From: Arsenophonus sp046530785
Lineage (GTDB): Bacteria; Pseudomonadota; Gammaproteobacteria; Enterobacterales; Enterobacteriaceae
Reading direction: 5' to 3'
NCBI GenBank assembly: GCA_046530785.1
Contig: JBHEQT010000009.1
Coordinates: 17,204-81,203 of the forward strand
DNA length: 64,000 bases
Shown here: positions 17,080-28,027 of the stretch, one piece after another
Layout of the letters: each line of letters opens with the position of its first letter
How positions within the stretch are numbered: position 1 is the first letter of the stretch
The notes under the pieces: model-generated
The model's input: only the letters and a program-made list of their open reading frames with translations
What the model was told of the DNA's origin: nothing
Databases searched by the model: none
Translations under genes and position numbers: made by a program

Positions 17080-19057
17080 GGATACCTGCTTTTTTTAGGT
17101 TATTATAATGCCGATTTTCAATACATTTAATTTCTTCTACAGGGACATAATAATTGATATTTTCATCAAAACTTTTAGTGATCCAGCTTACAACAATTCC
17201 AACGAAACCAATAATCGCTAACCACCAAATATGCCATACCATAGAAAAACCAAAAATCAAACAAAATGCTGATATAATTATTCCAGCAGAAGTATTCTTT
17301 TGCATATGAATAGGTTTATATTCAGTTGGTTTTTTATAAGATATACCTTTTTCTTTCATATTCCACCAAGCATCAAGTGTATCAATTTGTGGCTCCTCAG
17401 AAAAATTATAAAACGGTGCTGGAGATGATGTTGACCATTCTAATGTACGACCACCCCATGGGTCTCCAGTAAAATCGAGATTTTTGTGACGATCACGAAT
17501 ACTGACAATTATTTGAATGACTTGACAAAAAATTCCTATACTGATTAGTATAACACCGAACGAAGCGACTAGTAGCATAGGATGATATTGCTGATCAATA
17601 TTTTGACTTAAACGACGAGTCATCCCCATAAATCCTAGTATATAAAGTGGCATAAAGGAAACAAAAAAACCAATAATCCAAAACCAGAAAGCACGAAATC
17701 CCCATTTTTCATTTAAAATAAAGCCAAAAGCTTTTGGAAACCAATATGTCATACCGGCAAAACAACCAAAAAGAACTCCACCTATAATGACATTATGGAA
17801 ATGGGCAATCAAAAATAAACTATTATGCAACACAAAATTTGCGCTAGGGACAGCAAGTAATACTCCAGCCATTCCACCAATAGAAAAAGTAATAATAAAA
17901 CCAATAGTCCATAACATTGGTGTTTTAAATTCGATACGACCATGGTACATAGTAAATAACCAATTGAATATTTTTACTCCTGTTGGAATAGCAATAATCA
18001 TAGTAGCTATACCAAAGAATGCATTGACGTTAGCTCCTGCTCCCATTGTGAAAAAGTGATGTAACCAAACTACAAATGACATTACAGTAATAGAAATTGT
18101 TGCACAAACAAGAGATTTGTAACCAAATAAACATTTTTTTGAGAAAGTAGCGGTAACTTCAGAAAACACTCCAAAAACAGGTAATACTAATATATAAACT
18201 TCAGGATGTCCCCAAGCCCAAATTAAATTAATATACATCATCATATTGCCGCCCATATCATTAGTGAAGAAATGGGTACCTAAATATCGGTCAAGTGTAA
18301 GTAGCGTAATGGTAACTGTTAGTATAGGGAATGCTGCAATAATTAGTACATTAGTACAAAGAGCTGTCCAAGTAAAAACAGGCATTTTCATCATTGACAT
18401 TCCAGGTGCTCTCATTCGTAAAATTGTAGAAAGAAAGTTTATTCCAGTTAAAGTTGTACCAATTCCTGATATTTGTAAACTCCATATCCAATAATCTACT
18501 CCAACACCAGGATTATATTCTTTTCCTGATAATGGTGGATAGGCTAACCAACCGGTTTGGGCGAATTCACCAATACCTAATGATAAGTTAATCAAGATAA
18601 CTCCAACCACAAATAACCAAAGACTAAGAGAATTTAAAAACGGAAAAGCCATATCACGAGCACCAATTTGTAATGGTACAACTAAATTCATCAACCCAAT
18701 TACGAAAGGTGTTGCCATAAAAAAAATCATGATTACACCATGAGCTGTAAAAATTTGATCATAATGATGAGGTGTTAAAAAACCGTTATTACCAGCGGAT
18801 ACTAATGCTTGTTGACCTCGCATCATAATTGCATCTGAAAAACCGCGAAGTAGCATTATCATGGAAAGGATAATGTATATAATTCCAATTCTTTTATGAT
18901 CTACACTAATTAACCATTCATTCCACAACCATTTCCATTTACTAAAATAGGTGATAACACCTAAAATACTTATACCGATTAATAAAATACAGATCAGAGT
19001 GATAATAATAATTGGCTCGTGAACAGGTATTGCATCAATCGTTAATTTACCTAACAT
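17066..19057 (-). CDS. cyoB: CyoB, cytochrome bo oxidase subunit I
   Basis: Catalytic subunit of the proton-pumping ubiquinol oxidase that reduces oxygen to water. Its 663 residues are identical in length to E. coli. Metal-site motifs are present: WAWGHPEVYILVLP (CuB histidine cross-linked to tyrosine), WLHHFFTMGAG (two CuB histidines) and LIAHFHNVIIGG (heme ligands). FTAHGVIMIFFMATPF carries the low-spin heme histidine near 106. The polar residues of the proton channels lie in conserved stretches. It is among the best conserved proteins in the window and indicates aerobic respiration as the energy source. Confidence 0.98.
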   Translation of the reverse strand: MLGKLTIDAIPVHEPIIIITLICILLIGISILGVITYFSKWKWLWNEWLISVDHKRIGIIYIILSMIMLLRGFSDAIMMRGQQALVSAGNNGFLTPHHYDQIFTAHGVIMIFFMATPFVIGLMNLVVPLQIGARDMAFPFLNSLSLWLFVVGVILINLSLGIGEFAQTGWLAYPPLSGKEYNPGVGVDYWIWSLQISGIGTTLTGINFLSTILRMRAPGMSMMKMPVFTWTALCTNVLIIAAFPILTVTITLLTLDRYLGTHFFTNDMGGNMMMYINLIWAWGHPEVYILVLPVFGVFSEVTATFSKKCLFGYKSLVCATISITVMSFVVWLHHFFTMGAGANVNAFFGIATMIIAIPTGVKIFNWLFTMYHGRIEFKTPMLWTIGFIITFSIGGMAGVLLAVPSANFVLHNSLFLIAHFHNVIIGGVLFGCFAGMTYWFPKAFGFILNEKWGFRAFWFWIIGFFVSFMPLYILGFMGMTRRLSQNIDQQYHPMLLVASFGVILISIGIFCQVIQIIVSIRDRHKNLDFTGDPWGGRTLEWSTSSPAPFYNFSEEPQIDTLDAWWNMKEKGISYKKPTEYKPIHMQKNTSAGIIISAFCLIFGFSMVWHIWWLAIIGFVGIVVSWITKSFDENINYYVPVEEIKCIENRHYNNLKKAGIHDVN

Positions 19058-19145
19058 GGTATTTATTCCTTAAAATTGATATAAGTAGTTGGTTCATATT
19101 ATATTAATTGATTTCCAGATATTTTATATATATTTTTATGATGGA

Positions 19146-20012
19146 TCATTTAATATTATGCTCATAGCAAAATTTTAATATTAGGTCTTCATAAAGATTT
19201 GGTCTTACATTTGAAAAATAAATAACAGGAACATTATGGCTAGGTTTAGCTAGTTGGTTAAATGCAAGCATAGTATCTAATGTTTTTTTAGATGTTTTCA
19301 CTTTTTGTACCCATTTGTCAAAACTTTCCAGATCAGGAGTTGCAATTACATTAAATTTCATGTCTGAAAATCCATGACCGCTATAACTCGATGAGAATCC
19401 TTTATAAGTTCCAGGTTCATTAGCAATTAAGTGAAGTTTCGTTTGCATACCGGCCATAGCATAAATTTGACCACCAAGTGCAGGAATAAAAAAAGAATTC
19501 ATCACTGAATCAGATGTAACTTTAAAGTTAATAGGTACACCTATTGGAATAACGATTTCATTAACAGTAGCAATATTTTTTTCTGGATAGATATATACCC
19601 ATTTCCAATTAGTAGAAATAACCTGAATAGTTATAGGTCTTTTATCGCTTTTTAATGGTTTATAAGGATCTAATTGATGAGAGCTTTTCCAGGTGATTAT
19701 AGCCAAAATAGTGATAATAATAATAGGAATTATCCAACAAATTAATTCGATTTTATTTGAGTATGCCCAGTCTGGCCAGTAAGTTGATTCTTTATTATTT
19801 GCTCGATATTTTATTGCAAAGATAATCGCCATAAAAATTACCGGGACGACAACAATTAACATTAAACAAAGCGCAGTTAGTATCAATTTTTTTTGTTCGA
19901 TAGAAATGACTCCCTTTGGATCCATTAATACCATATTACAACCAGTTAGCAGGAAAACAATAGTAAGTGGTGAAATGATTCCAATACTTCCTTTATATTT
20001 TATAAATCTCAT
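19146..20012 (-). CDS. cyoA: CyoA, cytochrome bo oxidase subunit II (lipoprotein)
   Basis: Subunit II of the quinol oxidase. A lipoprotein signal peptide ends at LLTGC, so C25 would be lipidated. Two transmembrane helices follow, near 42-66 and 88-108, then the periplasmic cupredoxin-like domain without copper ligands, as in E. coli. It has 288 residues (E. coli 315): the histidine- and methionine-rich C-terminal tail is missing and the protein ends after NVRPNLYEDLILKFCYEHNIK. It is the first gene of cyoABCDE, so the promoter should lie in the 20013-20110 region. AGGTTG lies before the ATG. Confidence 0.96.
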   Translation of the reverse strand: MRFIKYKGSIGIISPLTIVFLLTGCNMVLMDPKGVISIEQKKLILTALCLMLIVVVPVIFMAIIFAIKYRANNKESTYWPDWAYSNKIELICWIIPIIIITILAIITWKSSHQLDPYKPLKSDKRPITIQVISTNWKWVYIYPEKNIATVNEIVIPIGVPINFKVTSDSVMNSFFIPALGGQIYAMAGMQTKLHLIANEPGTYKGFSSSYSGHGFSDMKFNVIATPDLESFDKWVQKVKTSKKTLDTMLAFNQLAKPSHNVPVIYFSNVRPNLYEDLILKFCYEHNIK

Positions 20013-20340
20013 TTAACAACCTCAAATGAAAATGGTTATTTTCGTTATATTTCAGTATAAACATTTTACGGTAAGGTTGCTATTAGTGTAAACAATTGTA
20101 AAACGCATAAATATAATTATTATTACTTTCTATTAAAGAAATTAAAATAGGGAAAAAGGAAATGCCATACCAAAATAATTTAAATCCTTATTTTTAAATT
20201 AATAATTATTTATTTTAAATAATTTAATTGTTAAAAATAAATAAATTAGATTGAAAATAAGACAAAAAATGTAATTTTTCTATTTAAAATTAATTAAAAA
20301 ATAGAATTTTTTAAAATTAGTTAAGTTTATGTTAATTTAA

Positions 20341-20366
20341 CTATTATCAATTATAATTGATAATAG
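20341..20366. repeat. 26-bp perfect palindrome upstream of the cyo operon
   Basis: Thirteen bases CTATTATCAATTA followed directly by their exact reverse complement. It lies 329 bases before the cyoA start. It could be a protein-binding operator or a product of the palindrome-forming process seen across the gaps. Nothing in the sequence decides between these. Confidence 0.6.
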
Positions 20367-22794
20367 GCATAAATGATTTTAAATTGATTAAAAATCTATC
20401 CTAAATAAACTTATTATTTACATGACTATATTAGTATATAAAATTATAAAGAATTTCTCTAAGAGAGAAATCTAGCAAAGATGTGTATATATCGCTTATT
20501 ACATTAATTTCTTATGTTTTCATTTATTATAGTATTTTGTATAAGAGAATTCTATTTTCTAACAATTACTGATAAAATTTTTTATAACTAATATTTAGAA
20601 CTATTTAGAAAGTAAGTAAAATAAATAATGTTAGTCACTCTTAGAAAGAAGTAGAAGATTCGATCAACATAAAATTATTAAAAGTAAAAAAATGATTTTT
20701 AAGAAAAATCTTTTAGAGTGAAGAAACTCTAAAAAATTATAAAGTATGTTAATGCTTTTAACAAAATACCGATGTATTATAGTTTTTAATAAAAAGAGAA
20801 TATAAATTCTAAATTATGTTAAGACTCTAGACTCTGTTATTTAAAAAGACAGTCTCTATTTTAATGGGATAGTTAGTACTTGTTCTTTTCTTGAGTTTAT
20901 CTTTTAACATGTTGATAAAAAATTTTTTAAAAGAAATTTCTAGAATTCAGCCATATTTAAAATTAGCGTTTTTCTGATTTTAAGATAATAAAATCTTTTA
21001 ATTAAAATAACTTATACTTATTTTTACTTGTTATGATTAATAAAATAATTTAAATAAAGATCAGTTTTTATTAAAACTAATTTTAACAACACAAGTTGGT
21101 TAACAAATAATTTATTTAAATAAAAAATAATATTAAATCCTTTTAATATATTCTAATTACCTATATTAATATACTATTTTATCTTTAATTTATGGAAAAG
21201 ATAGATAATCTAAGAATGTTAAAGATTAAATAAAAATTCAGGAATATTATATATTTAAATAAACCAGTTTACATTTATAAATAGAGATGATTTAAATTTA
21301 TAATTTAATAGTTTTTAAAAATAAACTTTTTAAAAAGTTTAAATTATTTTAATTAAAGTAAAAATACTTTGTTAGAGAATTCGCAAAAAAATAGATAATT
21401 TATATATTTTTAAAGATAAAATTTTAGTGAATTAATTTAGTTAATTTTTTAGATAAAAAACAAAGATAAAAATATATAATATTAGGATTTATTTGAAATA
21501 TTAATATAGAAGAACCATAGCATAGGTTAAAATAAACAAATCTATCAGAATGGATACCCACACTTTATCAATACAGTAAGGAAATTTAAATTTTAAAATA
21601 GTTATAACTCATCATAAGTAGTTCGGTAATAGTATATTTTCTATCGAAAAAAGAATTTCTGATTAGATAAACAGTACTTATATCACCAATACTATTGGAG
21701 AATTATCTTGCTTTTATAAAACAAAAAATCAATAACAAAAATTAGGAAATAGTTTCTAAAGTAGAAGATAATAAGGATATAAATCCTTAAGATTTATATA
21801 GTAAAATCAATCTATTATATAAAGTTTTAGGAATAATTTGTAAATACTCTATTTAATTTTATTAATACTATAGATTTTATAAAAAGTGAATTTATGTAAT
21901 AAAAATTTTGTGTTTTAAGTACTATCAAGGTAAACAAATACAACATCTATTATATAAGATAATAAACTAAAATAGATTTTAAGATGTTAGTAGAATTTAA
22001 AATTCTATGAATATGGGTTTTTTATAGGTAGCTTAAAAGAATATTTTATAGTAAACATTTAATGTTAATTTCTGTTGAAATAGTTCATTATTTAATAATT
22101 CTCTAGCATTTAGAGATAATTTTATCTATTCATAGTTAATTTAATGGATAATTTCTGTACACATATAGGAATGTCGATCTTATCAAGAAAGAACCGTTAA
22201 TAACAATACGATCTTTTTATTAATAAATATTAAAGAGTAAGCAAGATTTATCTTTTTAGCAAAGTAGATTTTTATAAATATTAAAACAATATAATTTATG
22301 GAAATTAAAAACAACAAATTTTATATTTTTATTTTTTTTAAAACTATTAAATTTTCTTTTAGATTTATAAATTTTATTATTGCAATTATTAATAATTAGA
22401 AATTACTATCAGTTTAGTAACACCAACCGAAACGATAAGTTAAAGTTGATAGAAGGGATAAAAGTGGGGGGATCTAGTAAATTAGTTATATAATAAGAAA
22501 ATAATCTTTAATAAATAATTATATCTATTAAAAATAGATTATTTAAAATTTATTATTTTGATAATCAGTAAGATTTATAAAGTATTTGTAATAATAATCG
22601 AATTATTTGTAAATAAATATAGATTTATAATCTAATAAAATTAGATTATCTTGGATAGTATATTAAATTTTTAAATACTTCTCATAATTCATCTATATCT
22701 ATCGTTTAATGATAGATCAAGGTATTTTACAATTTGCTAATAATAAAATCAAAATTAAGTTTATGCCACTTTTTATGATCTGTTGCTTATTTAG

Positions 22795-22837
22795 TATTAA
22801 TTTATAGTATTATTACTGATAGTATTATAAATTAATA
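22795..22837. repeat. 15-bp inverted repeat with one G-T pair
   Basis: TATTAATTTATAGTA (22795-22809) pairs with TATTATAAATTAATA (22823-22837) except for one G-U type pair. The 13-nt loop itself begins inside a smaller AGTA/TACT hairpin. It is non-coding. Confidence 0.5.
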
Positions 22838-23635
22838 TTTTTGATAAAATTATCAGTTTTAATTACTTTACGTGTTATCAAATAAAAAATTATTCCTTGG
22901 TTTATTATAGATATATCTAGGAATAATACTGAAATCATTAAACTTTATTTCTAGAGCAGTTTAATTTGTAACTATCTAGAAATATTATTTAATAATAGAT
23001 GATTTCTTATAAACGGTACATATATTGTTAAGAACTAATTTGTAAATTAAAATTGGTTTACAAATTGATAAGTATATTTTCTTATAATTATTTATTTTCT
23101 AAAGTAATCTTATACATATAAACAACGTAAATCGCAAAAAAATTTTTAATATTTCCAATAGTTACTAGTATCATATGTTAGGATTAATTTCAGTAAATAA
23201 GATTGAATTCATTTTATCAAAAGATAATGATATTAATAAAGTTTCTCTTATAATAGAGAATTGAGTTAGTAGAGCAATATTTAGAAAAACAGATATTCTA
23301 GTAAAATTTTATACGACACGCGTCCTCTATTAAAATAAGTTTTCAATAAAAATGATTATATAAAAGATTTTTAAAAAATTTCATCTATATTGTTATTAAT
23401 TAATTGATCCTTACCATAGTTTTTTATTATATTGTTAATATAGTAAGCAATTTTATTAATATTTTATAAAAATTTACTAAATTACATAAATTATACTTCA
23501 AGATAACTTGAAAAAACTTTATTTATGTTTCTAACAGATTTAGATAGATTAATAGATAGCAATAATTAATAAAGTTAATAACTTTGTTGATAACAATAAT
23601 TACTTAATGAATTAAAATTGAAAGAGAGTATTTAT

Positions 23636-23971
23636 ATGGTAATAAAACCTATTCAGATAGAAACCATGTGTAAGAAAATTGAAGAAAAACTTAAATATAC
23701 TTTTTCACCAATATATTTGGTTGTATTAAATGAAAGCGATCAACATAATGCTCCGAAAAACATTGAAAGTCATTTTCAAGTCATTTTAGTGACAGAAAAG
23801 TTTATAACACAAAAAATGGTTGATCGTCATAAAGCTGTTTATCAACTATTAGCAAATGAGTTATCTAATAGTATTCATGCACTGGAATTGCATACTTATA
23901 CCCCATCTGAATGGAAAAAACGACAAGAAATAGAGATTTCTTCTCCAACTTGCTATAGTTTGGGCAAATGA
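23636..23971 (+). CDS. bolA: BolA family protein
   Basis: Small BolA/IbaG-fold protein that works with monothiol glutaredoxins (Grx4) in Fe-S cluster handling and influences cell shape and stress response. With the ATG at 23636 the protein is 111 residues (E. coli 105). AAAGAGAG lies about 8 bases upstream. An in-frame TTG at 23618 is less likely, and the internal ATG at 23666 (MCKKIEEKL) would match the E. coli start MIRERIEEKL best. Conserved features: SHFQVILV with the family histidine, the RHKAVYQLLANEL helix and ALELHTYTPSEW. It stands alone between a 3.6 kb desert and tig, in E. coli order. Confidence 0.93.
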   Translation: MVIKPIQIETMCKKIEEKLKYTFSPIYLVVLNESDQHNAPKNIESHFQVILVTEKFITQKMVDRHKAVYQLLANELSNSIHALELHTYTPSEWKKRQEIEISSPTCYSLGK

Positions 23972-24356
23972 ATTAATTTATATTTTAAAATACTAAAATT
24001 TAAACGTCAGAAAAATTAATTAATTTATTATTTAACTATTAACAATTAAATATAAATATTTTATTGTTCTTTATCTACATAAAATTATTTATATCAAATT
24101 TGATATAGTTAACGAATTTAGAATTTTTAATATTTTTATTAGTTACCTTTTTTCGACTCATTTCTATACTTAAACATATAATATTTTATTTAATTTTCTA
24201 TAAAGTTTCGGGAATATTTCTATTATCTATTAGGTATCAGGAATTTTTAAAATAGAGGGTTAACCACGGGTTCATAGGTAGTATATTCTTAAGTTAAGTA
24301 CTTGATACTAATGCTTTATAGTTTATTAAAACCTAGATTCTTTTGAGGTGAATAAA
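23972..24356. other. bolA-tig intergenic region
   Basis: 385 bases without a gene. The last 110 bases are less AT-rich (GAGGGTTAACCACGGGTTC near 24255-24273) and probably hold the tig promoter and leader. I could not place the -10 and -35 boxes with confidence. Confidence 0.5.
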
Positions 24357-25664
24357 ATGCAAGTTTCTATTGAAATAACTCAAGGCTTGTGGCGCCGTGT
24401 AACTATTACCATTCCTAATTCCGATATTGAGAAATTGGTAAATAGCGAACTAATTAATGTATCAAAAAGAGCGCGTATTGATGGTTTTCGTAAAGGTAAA
24501 GTACCGATGAAGATTATTAAACAACGTTATGGTAATTCTGTATTAAAGGAAGTACTAGGCGATTTAATGAAACGTAATTTCATCAGTGCAATTATAGAAA
24601 AAAAAATTAATCCAGCTGGAGCGATAAAATATAAACCTGAACACTTTAAAACTGGTGAAGATTTTACGTATATAGCTGAATTTGAAGTTTATCCAGAAAT
24701 TGAGCTAAATGATTTTAAAAATATAAAGGTTGAAAAACCTGTTGTTATGATAAAAGATGAAGATGTTGATATAATGCTGGAAACATTACGAAAGCAAAAA
24801 TCGACTTGGCAAGAGACAAAAGAGAAAGTTTCTAAAGATTCGAGAGTAACTATTGATTTTAAAGTAACGATTGATGATAAAGTCTTTGAAGTTTATAATA
24901 GAAAAGATTTTGTATTTATAATGGGTGAAAGTCATATAATACCAGATTTTGAAGATGGTATTATAGGTCATCAAGAAGGTGAAAAATTTATCATTGATGT
25001 TAATTTTCCAATCGATTATCCCGTAGGCTATTTAAAAGGTAAAGTAACTAAGGTTACTATCACTTTAAAAAAAGTAGAACAACGTATATTAGCAGAAATA
25101 ACCGAAGAATTTATCAAACAATTTGGTATTCATGATGGTTCAATAGAAAGTTTACGTAAAGAAGTACGTAAACATATGGAGCGTGAATTAAAAATAGTTA
25201 TTTTTAACCAAATTAAGACGCAAATATTTAATGGCTTAGTTAAGGAAAATAAAATTGAAGTTCCTACTGTTGTTGTTGAGAATGAAATAAATCGACTACG
25301 ACAACAAGCTATTAAAAATTTAGTAGGGAATGATAAACAAGTATTAGAATTACCACATGAAATATTTGAAGAACAAGCTAAATATCGAATAATTATTTCT
25401 TTGTTATTAGGTGAAATTATTAATAAATATTCGATTACTATAGATAATAATTGTGTAAAATCATTAATTAAAGAAATAGCTTCTGCTTATGAAGATCCCT
25501 CTGAAGTAATCGAATATTATAAAAAAAATAAAGAATTAATGGATAGTGTTCGTAATTTAGCGTTAGAAAAGCAGATTATTGAAATCTTATTAGAAAAAAC
25601 GAATATAATAGATAAAGAAATTCAATTCCAAGAGTTAATGAATAAGAGGAATCAGATGAAATAA
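24357..25664 (+). CDS. tig: Trigger factor, ribosome-bound chaperone
   Basis: Binds ribosomal protein L23 at the exit tunnel and shelters nascent chains; also a peptidyl-prolyl isomerase. The ATG at 24357 gives MQVSIEITQGLWRRVTITI, matching E. coli MQVSVETTQGLGRRVTITI, with GAGGTG as ribosome site. A GTG 9 bases earlier lies within that site and is rejected. It has 435 residues (E. coli 432). The ribosome-binding signature is GFRKGKVPMKIIKQRYG near 43-59, the FKBP-like PPIase domain is near 150-240, and the helical C-terminal arms follow. It is the first gene of the tig-clpP-clpX-lon block and has its own strong terminator. Confidence 0.97.
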   Translation: MQVSIEITQGLWRRVTITIPNSDIEKLVNSELINVSKRARIDGFRKGKVPMKIIKQRYGNSVLKEVLGDLMKRNFISAIIEKKINPAGAIKYKPEHFKTGEDFTYIAEFEVYPEIELNDFKNIKVEKPVVMIKDEDVDIMLETLRKQKSTWQETKEKVSKDSRVTIDFKVTIDDKVFEVYNRKDFVFIMGESHIIPDFEDGIIGHQEGEKFIIDVNFPIDYPVGYLKGKVTKVTITLKKVEQRILAEITEEFIKQFGIHDGSIESLRKEVRKHMERELKIVIFNQIKTQIFNGLVKENKIEVPTVVVENEINRLRQQAIKNLVGNDKQVLELPHEIFEEQAKYRIIISLLLGEIINKYSITIDNNCVKSLIKEIASAYEDPSEVIEYYKKNKELMDSVRNLALEKQIIEILLEKTNIIDKEIQFQELMNKRNQMK

Positions 25665-25698
25665 TTTCTAAATAAAGTATTAGATTATCTGATTTTGT

Positions 25699-25727
25699 AA
25701 AACCCGCAGCATAAAACTGCGGGTTTT
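25699..25727 (+). terminator. Rho-independent terminator after tig
   Basis: A perfect 11-bp stem AAAACCCGCAG/CTGCGGGTTTT (25699-25709 with 25717-25727) with a 7-nt loop, the 3' arm ending in four T. It lies 35 bases after the tig stop. It is GC-rich, unlike almost all other non-coding DNA here, which suggests selection to keep it. Confidence 0.88.
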
Positions 25728-25916
25728 ATCATTGAAATTTCCTTTCAAAAAAAAAAGAAAATAATCAGATATTTTCAATATTTGTTATATAGATTTTATA
25801 ATGGGATATCCATTTATAAATAAAGATTAAATATGTTGTAACTATAGTCATTTTTATTTATCTCAAGTAAAATTAGATAGATTTGACAATATAAAGTGTT
25901 TAATTAGGAGATGGAA

Positions 25917-26540
25917 ATGTCAGGTCATAATAATCAAAATCAAATTACTCCACATATGACATTAGTACCAATGGTAATAGAACAAACTTCACGAGGTGAA
26001 CGTTCTTATGATATTTATTCTCGTCTACTTAAAGAAAGAATTATTTTTTTAACTGGTCAGATTGAAGATCAAATGGCAAATTTGGTGGTTGCTCAAATGT
26101 TATTTTTAGAAGCTGAAAATCCTGATAAAGATATTCATCTTTATATTAATTCACCTGGTGGAGTCATTACGGCAGGTATGTCAATTTATGATACAATGCA
26201 ATTTATTAAACCTGATGTGAGTACAATTTGTATTGGGCAAGCATGTTCGATGGGTGCTTTTCTGCTTACAGCTGGAACTAAAGGAAAACGTTATTGTTTG
26301 TCCAATTCTCGAGTCATGATCCACCAACCTTTAGGTAGGTTTCAAGGACAGGCCTCTGATATCGAAATTCACGCAAAAGAAATTTTAAAAATTAAATTAC
26401 GTATAAATGAATTAATAGCTAACCATACCGGTAAAAAAATAAAAGAAATTGAAAACGATACCGAACGGGATTGTTTTTTATCTGCAGAAGAAGCAGTTCG
26501 TTATGGTTTAGTAGATAAAATCTATATTAATCGTAATTAA
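25917..26540 (+). CDS. clpP: ClpP, ATP-dependent Clp protease proteolytic subunit
   Basis: Serine protease forming two stacked heptameric rings that receive unfolded substrates from ClpX or ClpA. The ATG at 25917 gives 207 residues, the E. coli length, with AGGAG 6 bases upstream; an ATG at 25911 overlaps that site. The catalytic triad keeps E. coli numbering: S111 in GQACSMGAFLL, H136 in MIHQPLG and D185 in ERDCFL. The propeptide region NQITPHMTLVPMVIEQTSRG is also conserved. It is 118 bases before clpX. Confidence 0.97.
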   Translation: MSGHNNQNQITPHMTLVPMVIEQTSRGERSYDIYSRLLKERIIFLTGQIEDQMANLVVAQMLFLEAENPDKDIHLYINSPGGVITAGMSIYDTMQFIKPDVSTICIGQACSMGAFLLTAGTKGKRYCLSNSRVMIHQPLGRFQGQASDIEIHAKEILKIKLRINELIANHTGKKIKEIENDTERDCFLSAEEAVRYGLVDKIYINRN

Positions 26541-26658
26541 TTTAGATATATATGAAATGTCTTTGATATATTTATATATATATTATTAACTAAATAATAG
26601 TTTTTATTATCCTCTTTGTTAAAATTAGGGTAATAATTAATAAAGAGAGGTAATCTGA

Positions 26659-27945
26659 ATGACAGATAAACGCAAAGAGAGTTCAGGGAAACTGTTGTAC
26701 TGCTCCTTCTGCGGGAAGGGTCAGCAAGAAGTTCGTAAGTTAATCGCTGGTCCTTCAGTTTATATCTGTGATGAGTGTATTGAGCTATGCAATGATATTC
26801 TTCAAGAAGAAGTTAAAGAAATTATACCGCATCGTGAACGAAGGATATTGATTACACCTCATGAAATTCGTCATCATCTTGATGATTATGTTATTGGCCA
26901 AGAAAATGCCAAGAAAGTATTAGCAGTAGCCGTTTATAATCATTATAAACGGCTACGTGATATTTTTAATAAAGGGGTAGATACTAAAGGAGTAGAGCTA
27001 GGTAAGAGTAATATTTTACTTATTGGCCCGACAGGGTGCGGTAAGACTTTGTTAGCTGAAACTTTAGCTCGTTATTTAGATGTACCATTTAGCATGGTTG
27101 ATGCAACAACATTAACGGAAGCAGGTTATGTTGGAGAAGATGTAGAGAATATTATTCAAAAACTTTTACAAAAATGTAACTCTGATATAGAAAAAGCACA
27201 ACGTGGTATCATCTATATTGACGAAATTGATAAAATATCCCGTAAATCTGATAATCCATCAATTACAAGAGATGTTTCAGGAGAAGGCGTTCAACAAGCT
27301 TTGCTTAAAATTATTGAAGGTACAATTGCCGCAGTACCTCCTCAAGGAGGTCGAAAACATCCACAACAAGAATTTTTACAGGTTGATACTTCTAAAATTC
27401 TATTTATTTGTGGTGGAGCATTTGCAGGTCTTGATAAATTAATTGGACAACGCCTAAACAAAAGATCAGGTATTGGTTTTTCAGCAGAAGTAAAAAGTGA
27501 ATCTGAACGGAGAACTGAAAGTGAATTTCTTTCTCAAGTTGAGCCAGAAGATTTAATTAAATTTGGTTTAATTCCTGAATTTATTGGTCGTTTACCTGTT
27601 GTAGCTACATTAGGGGAATTAAATGAAGAAGCATTAATTCAGATTCTGAAAGAGCCTAAAAATGCGTTGACTAAACAATACCAAACACTTTTTGAGTTGG
27701 AAGGTGTCAATTTAAATTTTTCTGAAGAAGCATTGAAAACAATTGCTAAAAAAGCTATGTCTAAAAAAACAGGTGCTCGTGGGTTACGTTCTATTTTAGA
27801 AGGAGTTTTACTAGAAATTATGTATGATTTACCGTCAATGAAGAATGTTGAAAAAGTAGTAATTGATAAGATGGTTGTTGCTGGGGAATCAGATCCTTTA
27901 GTAATTTATACTCAGCCTGATGTACAAGTATTTGGTGAAAAATAA
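26659..27945 (+). CDS. clpX: ClpX, ATPase subunit of the Clp protease
   Basis: AAA+ unfoldase that recognises tagged substrates and feeds them to ClpP. It has 428 residues (E. coli 424). The N-terminal zinc-binding domain has CSFCGKGQQEV and CDECIELC near 15-43. Walker A is GPTGCGKT (the E. coli serine is cysteine here) and Walker B is IIYIDEIDK. The pore loops GYVGED and the GGRKHPQQ loop are intact, and FGLIPEFIGRLPV and the sensor-2 region TGARGLRSI follow. It is downstream of clpP, as in E. coli. A T-rich run after the stop has no stem. Confidence 0.98.
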   Translation: MTDKRKESSGKLLYCSFCGKGQQEVRKLIAGPSVYICDECIELCNDILQEEVKEIIPHRERRILITPHEIRHHLDDYVIGQENAKKVLAVAVYNHYKRLRDIFNKGVDTKGVELGKSNILLIGPTGCGKTLLAETLARYLDVPFSMVDATTLTEAGYVGEDVENIIQKLLQKCNSDIEKAQRGIIYIDEIDKISRKSDNPSITRDVSGEGVQQALLKIIEGTIAAVPPQGGRKHPQQEFLQVDTSKILFICGGAFAGLDKLIGQRLNKRSGIGFSAEVKSESERRTESEFLSQVEPEDLIKFGLIPEFIGRLPVVATLGELNEEALIQILKEPKNALTKQYQTLFELEGVNLNFSEEALKTIAKKAMSKKTGARGLRSILEGVLLEIMYDLPSMKNVEKVVIDKMVVAGESDPLVIYTQPDVQVFGEK

Positions 27946-28027
27946 ATCTTAATTTTTTTTTGATTAAATTGTAGAATAATATAAGATTAGTAATTTTTGG
28001 ATTTTGAGTTTAACATAAAATAAGGAT

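Larger units (their letters stand above)
20013..23635. other. Gene desert cyoA-bolA (ampG, yajG position in E. coli)
   Basis: About 3.6 kb of AT-rich DNA without a supported gene. E. coli has ampG and yajG here; I recognise no remains of them. It presumably carries the divergent cyo and bolA promoters at its ends. It is rich in perfect inverted repeats: 20341-20366 (26-bp palindrome), 20453-20471, 20711-20734 (9-bp stem), 21322-21341 (20-bp palindrome), 21777-21799, 21991-22007, 22627-22649 (10-bp stem), 22795-22837 and 23037-23066 (10-bp stem). Confidence 0.7.

Noticed and set aside
24240..24300. GC-richer patch with GGTTCATAGG before tig as a possible tRNA
   Set aside because: No acceptor, anticodon or T-arm pairing could be drawn; it is more likely the tig promoter and leader.
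27946..27966. T-rich run after clpX as a terminator
   Set aside because: There is no stem of useful length before the T run.
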